DNA of 64,000 nucleotides from Zingiber officinale. Lineage: Eukaryota > Streptophyta > Magnoliopsida > Zingiberales > Zingiberaceae. Positions within the stretch are counted from its first letter, which is position 1; every line of letters begins with the position of its first letter. This document shows positions 22,901 through 34,994 of this stretch, piece after piece. Both the position numbers and the translations under genes were made by a program. The notes under the pieces were generated by a model. The model was given only the letters and a program-made list of their open reading frames with translations. It was not told where the DNA came from and ran no database searches. Where the stretch lies: assembly GCF_018446385.1 (NCBI RefSeq), contig NW_024589871.1, positions 186,001-250,000 on the forward strand, in the 5' to 3' direction.

Positions 22901-25900
22901 GTCTGCTATATCTGGATCCTGCTTCAACCGATAACATTGTGGTAGACCAAAAAACCCAACTTCTGGTTATCGACTCCTGGTATGGGATATCACGATTGCT
23001 CCCATGACTACTCATCCAGAATGATATACTAACATACAGTGGATTATACGAGGTGTTTGTTGGATCTCAAAATAGCTGGCCATTAGCAAATCTTGCTTTA
23101 AACCACAAATGTCATTTCATTTTGCTTCAAGGAAACAAAACACAAAAGGAGAGGATATTTAATGTTAGATGTCATGCAGAAAGGGTATCTACAATTGGCT
23201 TCTTGAATCTGAAGGCCTCTGTAAAGGATTGGCTATTGGATTCAATTCAACAATTTGGATATGTTCCAATAGTGAACACAAAAAAACATATATCACTGCT
23301 TTTTTAAAAAAGAAGCTTCGTCCAATAGACTTCTTGCTCCCTAGAGGTGAAATAAATGGTTTAGGTTTTCCATAGTTTGTTATGGAATACTAGCAATCAA
23401 AAAAAAAAAAAAAAATGGCAGCCCGATGCATGAAGCTCCCCTTCAAAAATCAAATTCAGAGGCAGCTAGGTTTGTTAAATTCAGGAATCTCATAAACAAT
23501 CTCAAGAGTCGGAATATACAGCTTCAAATGGGATTGAAGCAGAATGAGAGCGATCAACAACAAACTCAATAATTTAGAGGCAATTTGTGTTACTAGATCC
23601 TTAATGGACATCAAACTCCATGAGTTAAAAACTCCAAAAGCTCAACTTGATGGTAGACTGCGTGAAAGCTGCACACTGGCAACAGAGCCAAAACAAGGTG
23701 AAGGTGTCTAAGTGATGAATGCATGAGCTACTTCTGTAGAAGCTAGCTTTTGATAGGAAGAGAAAAGTAGAAATTCTGAGCTTGAAAAATGATAGGGATT
23801 CAAAAACGGATTTTGGGCAAATATTTGAAACCCTCACAACCTACTTCAAAGAGATACTAGACTGTTCAGAATTGTGAACTAACCACCAATTACAGGAGGC
23901 TTATTCTGAAACTGACCTTGTAGCCCATTTTACTGAAATGGAGATTGAAAATGCAGCTGAAGAACTAGGGAAGCTTCAATCCAATGGGTTAATGAATTCA
24001 ACAGTGAATTTTTGTTGGAACAAGGGAAGTTATCAAAGATGCAAGGTTTCCCACAGCACTGGACGCATTGGATGAAGATCCTCATCAATATGGGAGATAT
24101 TGCAGTGTTGGTAAACGACAGCTAAGAAAATGGATCAAAAACAAAAGCAGTCTATGGAAAAGTGATCCTTTATCACCCATGTCGTTCATCCCCCTCACAG
24201 CACTCATCCACAGAATCCTGCAAATACACAATTTAAATGGCGCGATACATAGATTTCTATACTATGTTGGATTTCAATTGTTGTGTAGTACAATATGTTG
24301 TTCACAATTTACATTTTGCCAAAACTGAGTAAAAATTGCATTTTGAGAATACTGCTGGAGGAACATGGAATGTTTAGCAATCCCATCATAAATTTCAACA
24401 AGACCTCTATTATACATGCGAAGAAATGTAAGAAAAGGAAGGTTACTTGGCTAGCAGATTCAATTGCTCATCTTGTAAACCTTATATTTCATACCTAGGC
24501 ATCCAACTTGACTAACAAATAAGTGTTTTTCAGCTGCCTAGTTGAGTAATTCACCGCATTGATCAAATCAGAGCTAACTTCCTCTGACACACTGGTGAAG
24601 GAACTTTATCCCAAAATACCTTATCAATGGAGCTAAGTTACTAGAACCATACAGGCAGGTGGCCTAAGCATTGTCAATCTGAAATTATAAAACCAAATCT
24701 TGGTTTGCACTAGATGGCCATACTACTTCACCTCTAATGGAGATCCGCACTAAATTTCACTGATACGCAAAATCATTCCTTGTCAGAAGTTGTCCCAAAT
24801 TCAAAATGGTCCTATATCTGAAAGAACCTGCTGTCCTGCTCTCAGTAAGAGAATTTTATTTCTTTAATACAAGATACAAAGTTTTCAACGCGAGGAACAC
24901 TAGTCACTAAAAGAATGTTCGATTAGAAGGAGAAAAGATGATTACAAAATGAATAATACTTTCCTAAAATATGCAGTGAACAGCATGTCCTTATGAACGA
25001 ATAACGAATTACACTTGCCTACAAAATGGTCCTGCTTGCGTGTTTACAACTTTACAGGTTTGACCTGGAGCTAAGATTGTACAGCGTCTTCCTTAGGGAT
25101 ATCAAGCTTTGATAACTATTTGTCTAACATCAAGCTGAATGATAAAATACAGGGTCACATTCATTAAAGGTGGAGCAGTAATGGGATTTTCACAGTTGAA
25201 AGTGACTATTAGATCTTATTTTTTGGTTGAATCAAATATCACTTTTCCTCTTTCATCTAGCTTTGTTTTCTTGCAAACAAAGTTAGGATCCTCTCCTGAA
25301 TCATTATGCACAAAAGTGTCAGTACTAAGGAAAGGTTAAATCACAGATCAAAACATCTCTGATGCTTCATATGTCTTCTGCCATAACAGCTTAAAATCTG
25401 TCATACACCTATTCAAGTCAGGTCAAACAGCACTTATCGGCTGGAATGTTATCGGCACTCTTCATAGCATTATGATTTCCAAATATTTTGAAATGTTTTT
25501 CAAGGAGAAAGTCAATGTAACATCAAAGGCAAAAAGGAATTTATTCAAAACTATATGCCAAGGGTGGATCCAGTTTTCTGGAGAAAGAAATCAGATTAGT
25601 TTTGAAGCCCAGGGGACTACTGCCACAGCGCTTGATACATGGTTGAGTGCTTTATTTCATGGCAACTTCATGTTGTTATGAATAGAAGAGAAAAACAATC
25701 CCGATTACAAAACAACTCTTCCTCTTTATAATGCTACATTGTCATCGAATCTGTTGCATTAGTCCCTTCTTCTTGCATATTGCTCATTTTTTAGCCTTTT
25801 CTTTTATCTCCTTGAACACCAGACTCATTTGCTGAGTAAGTTTTTCTTTCAGATGCATTCAACCACTAATGCGAATGCAACCTGTGGTGAGCTTGCTCGC

Positions 25901-26558
25901 CACTTTATCTTTCCAAAAAAAAAAAAAAAGAGAGTTGAATCTGAACAAAAAAATGGCATTTCTAATATAACACTCACTTACTGTCCTTTCTTCATGTTAA
26001 GGCATGCAATGGAACGTGCGAGTAAAGTCATTAAAGAGGAACATAAACGTTAAGTTCAAAGCAAAGAAAATGAACAATAATACAGCACTTGATTGCATAA
26101 GAAACTTGATCTTACAAATCCTTGTCATGCACAACCAAGTCACACCCCCATAGCATCTGTATTCGAACACACAACTCTCGGCTAATTGAATATTTCAGGC
26201 AAAAGCAACCACGGTTCATCTACAAGTTCAAATCCATTTTTAACCAAAAAATAGGGACTGTATATTCAAACTCAATATTTAAGCCGCAAAACAAAGTACG
26301 TCTATACCTACTTCGTGCATCATTCATTAAAGTTTTCCATGTTTCTGAGTCAAATATCAATTCCATATTCCAGAAAACCAATACCGTATACCATCGGAAT
26401 ATAATAATGCTAGAGAAATTTCCAACCCTTTAGCTTCGGTTAGAATGGTACCTTCGAAGCTTGGCATAAGCTTCGGCCCTCCTCTGTTGGACGCCGAGGA
26501 AACTCCGAAGTAGGTCGACGATCCTGGCCGAGCGCGTTCTTCGCTCGTCAACCTCCAT
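19956..26558 (-). CDS. REX1-B domain protein (Required for excision 1-B-like)
   Basis: Four exons on the minus strand, in transcript order 26558-26452, 21627-21534, 21461-21357 and 20225-19956, join in phase with GT-AG borders into 191 residues. The product starts MEVDERRTRSARIVDLLRSF and contains RRAEAYAKLRSGFMDYL, LAFQQLCKEITVEFNDCSKQ and VLEMESLL. It ends with EAICGMQDTVTTINEHLEEV, mirroring the end of animal REX1BD. Nearly all of it is predicted coiled-coil or helical. The family is named after a Chlamydomonas DNA-repair gene; its biochemical role is poorly known. Exon 1 is GC-rich with a clear ATG. Intron 1 spans 4.8 kb and carries an L1 relic on the opposite strand. Intron 3 (1.1 kb) holds a 59-codon same-strand frame of unknown nature. 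Confidence 0.85.
20777..20956 (-). other. Unexplained 59-codon open frame inside REX1-B intron 3
   Basis: ATG at 20956 opens a frame starting MDINMFDGGTLPSVFQERF, passing DRRQLYSGLNDEEFKEF and ending at a TAG at 20777-20779. It lies on the same strand as the host gene but between exons 3 and 4, which join well without it. Its composition is protein-like (acidic and aromatic residues spread evenly, no low complexity). It may be a fragment of a captured gene, a skipped exon, or part of an unknown transposon. No family recognised. Confidence 0.3.
22900..25000 (+). mobile_element. L1-type LINE relic in REX1-B intron 1
   Basis: Scattered plus-strand frames keep the order of L1 ORF2 blocks. A pre-RT stretch HWQQSQNKVKV lies near 23670 and FDRKRKVEILSL near 23750. 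Reverse-transcriptase pieces are WMKILINMGDIAVLVN (24069-24120) and DPLSPMSFIPL (24167-24200). Then come NPIINFNKT (24381-24410), YLGIQLD (24494-24515) and GGLSIVNL (24659-24685). Many stops and frame changes show it is long dead. It runs opposite to the host gene. Its 5' part before about 23500 is uncertain. A poly-A run at 25917-25931 may mark the true 3' end. Confidence 0.65.
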
Positions 26559-27264
26559 GGATTCGATCCCTTCGATCAAATCCCTCTCACAAGTTTCCAT
26601 CGTCCGCCCTATTGTCGCCTTTCCTCGTTCGCCCTCTCCTCCCGTCGGTCCTCGTGTTCTTCAGTTCTTGGCACTTCGTCGCATAAATTCGGATCGGATT
26701 AGAGGTGTCAAGCCCACAGCCCGTAATGGCTGAGCCGGATTAAAAATAATAATTTATTAATACTTAAAAACCAAAATAAATTTAATAATTTTTATTTAAA
26801 TTATTTTATCGATATAAAATGGTAATACGTAGAATTATACGTAGGAAATTTTTTAAAATATTGCTTGTATATTATATTAGATTTGTTGGTTATATACCAT
26901 AAGGAGTTAAGAAAATTATTGTATTAGGCATATAATATATGCTCGGCAGCCACAAATGCTTTACTATAGATGATGGCGCAAACCAAATCAGTCTTAGTTG
27001 GATCCCATCATCAAATCACATTTTGACACTTTGATTGTATTATTATTGAATTTTTTTTATTTAAAATATAAATATATATTAATCCATAAATAAATATACA
27101 CATCACACTCATTGATTGACTAAAGTGAGCTACAATCATATTCTTTCAAAACTAAAATAATGTGTAATCATACTCAGATAGGATAATTATATATACTTTA
27201 TGATTCTATATGATCTGTCATAAAATCATGAAGATGATAAATTAGCTATATAGTTTTTATGTTG
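26559..27264. other. REX1-B 5' flank, then AT-rich intergenic DNA
   Basis: 26559-26740 is GC-rich and probably the REX1-B 5' UTR and core promoter (read on the minus strand). The rest is AT-rich with no gene. Confidence 0.5.
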
Positions 27265-28046
27265 ATTGGATATAGACTTCGCTCTGCTCTGTAATAAAAA
27301 AAATGTCAGTACTAAGTTAGGGAAAGGGTTTCCGGTGTTGACCCTCTGACGCTCAAGTCAGTTATCGGAAAGAGGAAAAAGACGAAACAACGGTAGACAC
27401 ATACGTGAATAGTGAATATAACGCGTACATCAACCGATGTATGAACCTCTCTTTATATAGTGCTCTGGTGAGCGACGTGCACGCTCCTCGAGGTATGACC
27501 ACATTCTCTAATTTGTTCTATGAAAGAACCTGTCAAGAAAATGCGTCTGACACTATATCTTAATAGGACATGCATATCCCTGATAAGATAATAGAAGTTT
27601 TCATCGTACGATCTGCTTGTTGACCATTCCTCGTGTCAGCGGCACTATCTCCCAAAAGAATATTCAAAGATACATCAAGGATCTCACAGCTCGCCCGAGC
27701 GGGGAAGTCGCTCATCTAGGGACACCTCCGGTTGGTCGACATCGCCTGCTCTTCCTTGTTACCGGGTACAGTGACTCGTTTCCGCCCAACCAGACTAATG
27801 CTCCAGTCGCCCTAATATTCCTCTATTCGTGATGAACGTTTGATGATCTTGACTACACGGGCATTCTGTTTAGCACAGTCCTTTGCTGGTCAGGAGCTTC
27901 ATGCATGATCGGTCATTGCAGTAGAGCTCTGCTCGACCCCCTTTGGTGAGTTCATTAGTTCTTTAACATTAACCTCCTTGATTTTGACCTCCACGTTAGT
28001 TGTTATCTATATCTTTTGACCCTCACTTAGTAGGCCCCCTTTATCA
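27265..28046 (-). mobile_element. LTR-like repeat, copy 2 of 3 (left end truncated)
   Basis: It matches 16727-17668 and 44794-45750 in order: GACGCTCAAGTCAGT, CTCTTTATATAG, CACGCTCC, TCGTACGATCTGC and CTCCCAAAAG. It ends near CCCCCTTTATCA. The first 70 or so bases of the family are missing. It is a diverged, non-coding fossil. Confidence 0.5.
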
Positions 28047-28049
28047 CCG

Positions 28050-29060
28050 CATCACTATATAAATGTCATTTATATAGAAAATATAATAGCTTTTATTTAA
28101 TGAATAACACAAAATTTTAGAATTAAAATATATTTTAAAAATTACATAATTACAAATCATAAAATTAGAAAAATTCTTTTTTGCTTGATTCTGTCGTAAG
28201 ATTTATTTTACTTCTTATGTTTTCCCTAGTTGAATACTTGATACTCCATGAATTAAAACCTTATCCACGTCCCTCACTATTTTTTTTTTTAATTTTCTCC
28301 ATGAATTAAAAGACCATATATACAAGTCTCTTTCGAGAGCACAAAGCTAGCTAGCTAGCTAGCTCTTAAGATGAGCTTTTAATGCATCAGGAGTCAACTA
28401 ATATTAATTTATTGCAAACCAATTTGCAGGTCCATTTGATTAGGTCCAAATTAGGAAGGGTTTTTAACACTAGATCTCCCGAAGGAATCTAAGAATGATT
28501 CAGATAATATTACACAATACAATTATTCAATAATAATCACCCTACTGTTCCACCAACCCTTTTGCTGGACTTCATAATGCATCGTAGCTACTCACAGCAG
28601 CATGCATGCTCATCTGACACACTCGCTACCATCAAAGTCAACAAAACCACTGCCTTCATCTGTCATCAGACACTTGGATGGAGATGCCCACAGGCAGCTG
28701 CATCCAGTCCAGAAGATCATCGAAGAGAACCTGCTAATTAACTGCTGCTGCAATCTGCGTGCTACAAGTGGACTATACTAATTGCAGTTGCTGTTTTACG
28801 TATGACAACTGGAGTCCTTCAGGGTTCATCATCCTCTCTCGTCTTCTGCAGACTGGGACAGAGCAGTTCATGGCCGAAAAGGCTAACAGCTCTTCAGGTT
28901 TTATCTCTTGCGATTAATTTCACAGATCGGTATCAATCATGCATCTCCACATCATAACTCGATTTGATTAATTTAAAGAGTTTACTGAAACCAAAATGGT
29001 ACCAGTAGACGTTTGAGAGAAAGTCAATGGAAGAAATATTCGGAGGTTAATTACGCCGTA
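28050..29060. other. Intergenic DNA and upstream region of the VQ gene
   Basis: It contains a short (GCTA)n run at about 28346-28364 and, from 28550 on, more balanced base composition that may include distal promoter. No frame or RNA gene supported. Confidence 0.5.
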
Positions 29061-29062
29061 AA

Positions 29063-29079
29063 TTGACGGTCAACGTCAA
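29063..29079 (+). promoter_or_regulatory. Compact W-box cluster upstream of the VQ gene
   Basis: TTGACGGTCAACGTCAA contains one forward TTGAC core and two reverse GTCAA cores within 17 bases, about 105 bp before the VQ start codon. WRKY factors bind TTGAC cores, and VQ proteins are partners of WRKYs, so feedback control is a reasonable inference. Confidence 0.5.
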
Positions 29080-29184
29080 TTATGACCCGACCAACGCGCT
29101 GTCTCCTCCTCCTCCACCTTTGCCACCACCGCCGCGGCTTATTAAAATCCTCCCGTCCTCGCCTTTAGAAGGCAACGCTCGATC

Positions 29185-29712
29185 ATGGAGGAAATGGCGT
29201 GGATCTCCCCAGCCTTCGCCCCAGATCATAACGAGGTCCTTGCCCGCGCCCTGCAGATATCACTCTCCGATGAATTCCCCGCCGTCGTCGATGACTACTG
29301 CTCCTCCTCCTCCTTCGTCGACGCTCTCCGCCGGCGGAACCCCCTTGCGCCTGCCGCCTCGGAGAGGATCTCCAAGAAGTCCAAGCGGAAGCCGCGCGGT
29401 GGCGCGGGCACGCGCTCGCAGATCACGTACATCAGCGCCGACCCGGCCAACTTCCGGGAGATGGTGCAGCGGGTCACCGGACTGATCGATCTCGAGCCGC
29501 CGTCGGGCTCGCGGTCGACGGCTCCGATGGGCTGGCCTGAGCCAGCACAGCCGGCGCTGCCGCAGATATTGCTGCCGACACTCGACACGTCGGCCTTGTT
29601 TCTTAACCAGTTCGCCGGCGGCGAACTAGGACCGGCGCAGGCTGCGTCCCACCTGGACGACCTGCTGTCGCCGATATATCCGACGTCGCTCGAGTCGTGG
29701 GGCGTTATGTAA
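29185..29712 (+). CDS. VQ-motif protein, CAMBP25-like transcription co-regulator
   Basis: A single exon of 175 codons, GC-rich and intronless like most VQ genes in land plants. Residues 90-99 read FREMVQRVTG, matching the FxxxVQxxTG signature. They are preceded by a basic stretch (SKKSKRKPRGG, 63-73) and QITYISADPAN, as in Arabidopsis calmodulin-binding protein 25 (VQ15). The N-terminal 30 residues could be an amphipathic helix, and the C-terminus is Pro/Leu-rich ending in SWGVM. VQ proteins act in the nucleus by binding the WRKY domain of group I and IIc WRKY factors; CAMBP25 is a negative regulator of osmotic stress responses. A TATA-like TTATTAAAA lies at about 29139-29147. The basic stretch probably serves as a nuclear localisation signal. 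Subfamily assignment is less sure than the VQ call. Confidence 0.92.
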   Translation: MEEMAWISPAFAPDHNEVLARALQISLSDEFPAVVDDYCSSSSFVDALRRRNPLAPAASERISKKSKRKPRGGAGTRSQITYISADPANFREMVQRVTGLIDLEPPSGSRSTAPMGWPEPAQPALPQILLPTLDTSALFLNQFAGGELGPAQAASHLDDLLSPIYPTSLESWGVM

Positions 29713-30402
29713 CATATAACAGCCGTGACAAATGAAAAAAAATTCACAGCTGCCTGGTTAGGTTGTTTAATTTGAAGCGTCCGATGTGGATCGGAAGGTC
29801 GAGATCGTTCCTCTCTCAATCCCGTTATATTCTCTGATGTTACATTTGTGTAACAATTCTGTCTAATTGACTCTTTTGATGATCGGTGCACTAATCAATA
29901 TGTAGCCTCACTTTCAGGTTGATTTAGGTTAACAATGGAGTAATAAAATTTAGGGTAAAATACATTTGACTATTAGCAATTAAATTTAAAAGTGTTCATG
30001 GATGATCCAATAACCTAATATCTTAAAATACCTTATAGTATATTATAACTAAAATTCGAACCATAAATATTTAAAAGGCTACACGAGCATTACTGGCTCC
30101 CAGCAATATGTGTTAATGAAAGTCTTCTCATAAGACATAGCACATGATTCCAAGGGCCAAACAATCTTAGGATTCTCTACCTAGGTCATATAAAAATGGA
30201 TAAATTCAATGATGGTACAACCTTTTGTCCTCCTCCGCATCTTTCCCTCTTTCTAGCATTTGGCTTCTCTCAAGCTTCCACTACCTAAAACTAATTTAAG
30301 GGATTTTATCAGACACGCATTGATCTAAACATGCTACCCACGCCATTGAAAAAAGTTTCAATATTATAGCGTCTAATGAGAAGGCAGACTGTTAATGTAT
30401 CA
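29713..30402. other. 3' flank of the VQ gene and intergenic DNA
   Basis: AATAAA at 29942-29947 may be a polyadenylation signal. The rest has no supported feature. Confidence 0.45.
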
Positions 30403-30458
30403 ATCATTATACAAATTTAAATACCTTTTAAATTAAACACCTTGTACTGATATCATTA
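30403..30458 (+). repeat. Left copy of a local repeat split by the LTR element
   Basis: Text around CATTATACAAATTTAAAT and TTAAACACCTTGTACT-GTATCATTA also occurs at 35942-36110, right of the LTR element. The repeat was there before the insertion and the element landed at its edge. Confidence 0.6.
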
Positions 30459-31479
30459 CGGTGGATGTAATCCTAAGGGTATGTGTAATCGTATATTTTG
30501 ATATTGGGAAAACAATTTAAGTGAGACTTATTTTTATATTTGATATGTGTATTTAAATTGTGTAGATTTGTATGATACATATATGACTCAATTTGATAGC
30601 TTCAGGTTCGGTGAAGGATGGAGGATACAAGAGACCATGGACAAGACAGCAAGGATAAGAGCCGAGGGAAGCATACTTCGAGGCATATGCGAAGGATGTA
30701 TTGGGACAAGTCGTGGACTTGAATGCATCCAAGGGACGAGAGCCAAAAGAAGAAGACTTGAAGGCAAGATATCAAGGCTGCAAGGAAAAATCAAGTGAGT
30801 CGTGAAGGTCTGAGTACTGAAAGATTATACTCGAGGAGGAAAACCCTAGGTTCTAAGATTTACCAGTCGACTGATGATGGATTTGCCAATTGACTGAGCA
30901 GTCAACTGGGAGCGAACAAAATGCTTAATTCTGTTTGCTTGGCCAATGTGGACCAGTCGACTGTATCGAGTCATTAGGATGTAACGATCAAATTTATACA
31001 AAGAACAGTCGACTGGTAGGCGGGGTTTTCCAACCCATGGCTTATATAACCAAGGCTTGAGAGCTTGGTTAAGGTTGACGAAATTAGTGATGATTAACCC
31101 TAATTAGTAGTCAACAAGTGTCCTAACGTCTCAAGTGTTTTTGTGAGAATTATGGTGAGATTTCTCCACCCACAAGGAGCTATGTGAGCTAGCCAGAAGT
31201 TTTTGGGGAGTCATCCACCGATGGATCAGGATCGTCCATCTTACGGACAACTGTGGAGTGGGAGCTTTATCTCCGAACCACGTAAATCATCGTGTTAGCA
31301 GTTTGGTGTTCTTCCTTATTATATAGCCTTGTTTATTTGTATTTTTGCTATACAACTAACACGTGTAGGAAGAGAGAACCGCGATTTGGGGGCACCATTT
31401 GTTCAGACCCCCTACTAGCCTACCATTTAATCTTCAACAAGTGGTAAACATAGCAAGGCCGCAGTTCGTCGGACTAACC

Positions 31480-33032
31480 ACCGAGAAGAGCAACTTTCAA
31501 GGATGGCCGACTTGATGAAGGAGGAAGCTTATGGGGCGTCACCTATTGGATGATGAAGATGGAGGTCTTCTTCGAAACAAATTGAGACACCATGATAGTG
31601 GTCAAGGAGTTGTTCGAAGTCCCAAGAGACAAGAAAGAGAAAAAACTCCGACCAAGATATTGGATTGAGGAACAACTATCACGATTAAAGCAAATGAGAA
31701 GGTAATAACGATTTTAATTAATTATTTGTCTTCTAACGTGATAAGTGATGTAGGCGAGTACGAGAATGCTCATGACTTATGGAACAAGATAAAGTCGGGT
31801 CTAAAAGAAGAACCTAACTCTACACATGAAAAGGAAGAGCCTAAGGAGAAGGGTTCAATGGTCTAAGAGGTAGAGGAGGAGCAATCGGAAGATGACACAT
31901 GTTGAACTTCTGAGGAGAAGAAAGATGAGGAATCATCCACATTATCAAAGGTTGAAGAAGAAGCCAAAATAGATGAAGAAGAGGTCTTGGAAGTAGTCAA
32001 CCTTGCTAGCACCTCTACCGAAGTGAAGTCAAAGGACCACATCATTTACTTCGGGTGCAATAAGAAGAGACACTATAAGAATAGGTGTCCAATGAGTAAG
32101 AAGAAGATAACTCCTAAACTCAATTCAATTATTTTAGAATCTAATTTGAGTTGTAGAAAGAAGAAGAAGAAGAAGCATATTAGATGCTTCACGTGTGGTG
32201 AGTGTGGTCACTACCACACGAAATGCCCAAGAAGATAAGAGCTTAAAAAGCTAGCGCATTTGAAGAAATAAGAAAAGAAGAACTCAAGTCAAGGGGAAAC
32301 CTCAAGGGTAAGGGAAGCATACCCTAATTTGAATTGTAATTCAAATTTTTAATTTCCTATGCATGCTAGAAATAATTATCATTATTTACCCATGCAAAAT
32401 TTTGACTTTAGATATCATGATAGAAATAGAAAAAAAATGTTAGAAATAATCCTAAGGTACCTATGTATGATAGACCTAAACAAGTTAGATTCTCATTATC
32501 AAAGGAGAAGAAGGTAATGGAGAACCTAGACAAGAATTCCAAGAAGAAGAGACATATGCCTAGGAAAATGTGTAAGTCTAGTAATATCCAATGTGGACAA
32601 GTTAATTCTAGAATCAGGAGTTTAGAAAAGGAAAATCAAGCTTTGAAGACAAAGCTTGATAATTTGGAGAAAATCCTAAAAAAATTCAATGTTGGATCTA
32701 GAGGGTTAGATATGGTGTTGGGTAGTCAAAGACCCAATAATAATATATCGGATTTGGGATACCGATCTAGATCCTCCAAGGTCAAAAAGAGATCATATGT
32801 TAGGATGACACATGATAATGACAAGGGAGGAGCAATCAAGGGCAAAGGAAAGTCATCTAATGCCAACGAGAAGAGATCATATGCTAGGGTGACATATGAT
32901 TATGACAATGATGAGGTATCTAAGGTGCACCATTGTGGTTTAGTCATAGTGGAGAAAGCATCTAAAAAGATGGCTAAGGTTAAGAGCTCTAAGGGGAGCT
33001 CAATGAGTCAATTTGGGACATATGACCGATGA
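31480..33032 (+). pseudogene. Gag-like remnant of the old Copia-type element
   Basis: Non-continuous gag-like frames fill this interval. The middle part includes a zinc knuckle (CFTCGECGHYHTKC), and the last part is Lys-rich with a coiled-coil-like stretch, as in the gag-like frame of the younger element at 36.4-43.7 kb. It is a fossil with several breaks; no polymerase, protease or integrase part follows. Confidence 0.6.
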
Positions 33033-33960
33033 ATTTCAAGTGGCTATTACTTAGGATTCTAAATTGGTCATCAAATGTACTAAAGTGGTTTGGAGATGGA
33101 CTTGAGTCTTAAACCTAGGGAATTGACATAATTTGTTAAGTTTCATGCATAAAAATATGAAATTGGATTCATATTACATGACAATTGGTTTTGGATGTAT
33201 AGATGTCATATAAACTAATGCAAGGGATGCATTGTGGTTAGTGTGGGCAGGCACATCAAGAAGAAACTAAAACTAGGACTTCAGGTCAAGATTCAATTGA
33301 ACCATTTAGATAGTTTTAGATTTTGTGTCAATCTTAGGATCCAAGATATGTACATTTTTAAATATATTTTTCTAAGTATACATGGTTAAAACAGACTTCT
33401 CCACAAAATTTAAGAATTTTTGGATGTTTGTGAAATTTTTAATGCATTTATAAAATTGAGTTAAAAATATTATTTGGGCTGAAAAAGGGGTGTCGATCAA
33501 TTGATACAATTACCGATCAATTGATAACACCGTTCATCAACACATAGAATGACTCTGTGAGCCGGGGTTGTTTCGATGAGGGCGGTCAACCGATACTTAT
33601 GACAGTCGACTGGTACAGTCTGAAAACTATTTTTTAGCATTATGTTTGACCAGGATACCTCATATAGGTGTATGAGATCTTTTGGAGATAAATACACGAG
33701 TTTAGGGTCAATTTAGATGATCAAGTTTCAACAATTGGGATAGCACAATGGGAAGTATAGGTGTAGAGGGAGCCTTGTGAGAGGTTTCAATGCATGTTGC
33801 ATATTTTTATGGCGGTATAAATCCAAGTGTGTAGCTTTGACAACGTAAGTTCAAATGTGTTATTAGCATGTTGTTTTGCTATTATATTTTTCCTAACTTA
33901 AATGTATTGCTAAACATAAAAAAGGGAGAGATTGTTGGATGCAATCTTGAGGGTTCGTGT

Positions 33961-34994
33961 TGTTGGATGGTAGAAGTCGCTAGATTGGGGGGGGGGGGGG
34001 GGGGGAATAGCGATCGAAAATTCGAAACGAGTATGCAGAGGAAAATAAAAATCACAACGTTAACACAAACCAATTTTACTTGGTTCAGAGCTTTCGTCGA
34101 CTCCTACTTCAAGGCCCGCACTCGTTGAGTGCTTTCGTTGGACAATTACTAATAGTTCGCAAACAGGATTACAATAGTAAGTACAGGAACTATTAAAAAG
34201 AAAATACCAACAACAATAAAAAAAACAGTTAACAACAGGATGTCGGAGAAGTTACGCAGCGTCGCAGGAACACAACGCAATAGAGCAGTTGTTAGAAGAC
34301 GTTGGTGTATTTTGCTCCAGGGCGAGACCTCCTTATATAGGATACTCTGGGCGCCCAGATCCCTTCCGGGCGTCCGAACCACCATTTTTCAGAAAGTCCT
34401 TCTCCTGCAAGAAAATGTTAGTTTGAGACAAAGTAAAAGTTATACTATCCTGTAAAACAAAAATTAGCGCAAATATAATAAAAGAGTAGTAATTAGACTC
34501 CGTCTTATCGAGACCGGAATCTAGTCAAGATCTCAACTTAGATTTCTAAAATGGTTCTAAGTTGGATTGACGCCTACTGTTCCCTCAAACGGGGAATGCG
34601 TCCTCACCAAGTCACTCCCCTCCAGTGACTTATCTTAATTTACCTACCAGACGTCCGTTCAGTCCGTCGACCCGTCTGGACTTCGTGCCAGCCATCAGGT
34701 CACCCCGTCAACCTAGCTGGACATTGTGTCAGCTATTAGGTCAGCCCGTCGACCTAGTTGGTCTTCATGCCAACTATCAGGTCAGCTCGTCGACCTAATT
34801 GGGCTTCGTGCCAGCTATCAGGTCAGCCTGTCGACCTTGTTGGGCTTCATGCCAAATATCAGGTTAGCCTGTCGACCTATCTGGACTTCTCCTGCACACT
34901 TCGTCAAAGTGTTAGATCACAATGAAACTAACTTAATCTTATTTTGTCATTCATCAAAACTTGAGTTAGACCGTCAGCGCTAACCGCACCAACA
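33961..34994 (-). mobile_element. Solo LTR nested inside another element's 3' LTR
   Basis: It begins TGTTGGATGG and ends CCGCACCAACA. The 5-bp duplication CGTGT lies on both sides (33956-33960 and 34995-34999). Its LTR start reads TGTTGGTGCGG on the minus strand, like the LTRs of the element at 36.4-43.7 kb, so it lies in reverse. A run of about 20 G occurs near its left end and a 45-bp tandem array at 34650-34885. Confidence 0.85.
34650..34885. repeat. Tandem array, about 45-bp unit, about five to six copies
   Basis: Units follow GTCAGCCCGTCGACCTAGTTGG then CTTCATGCCAACTATCAG with scattered differences. The array lies inside the nested solo LTR. Confidence 0.8.
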
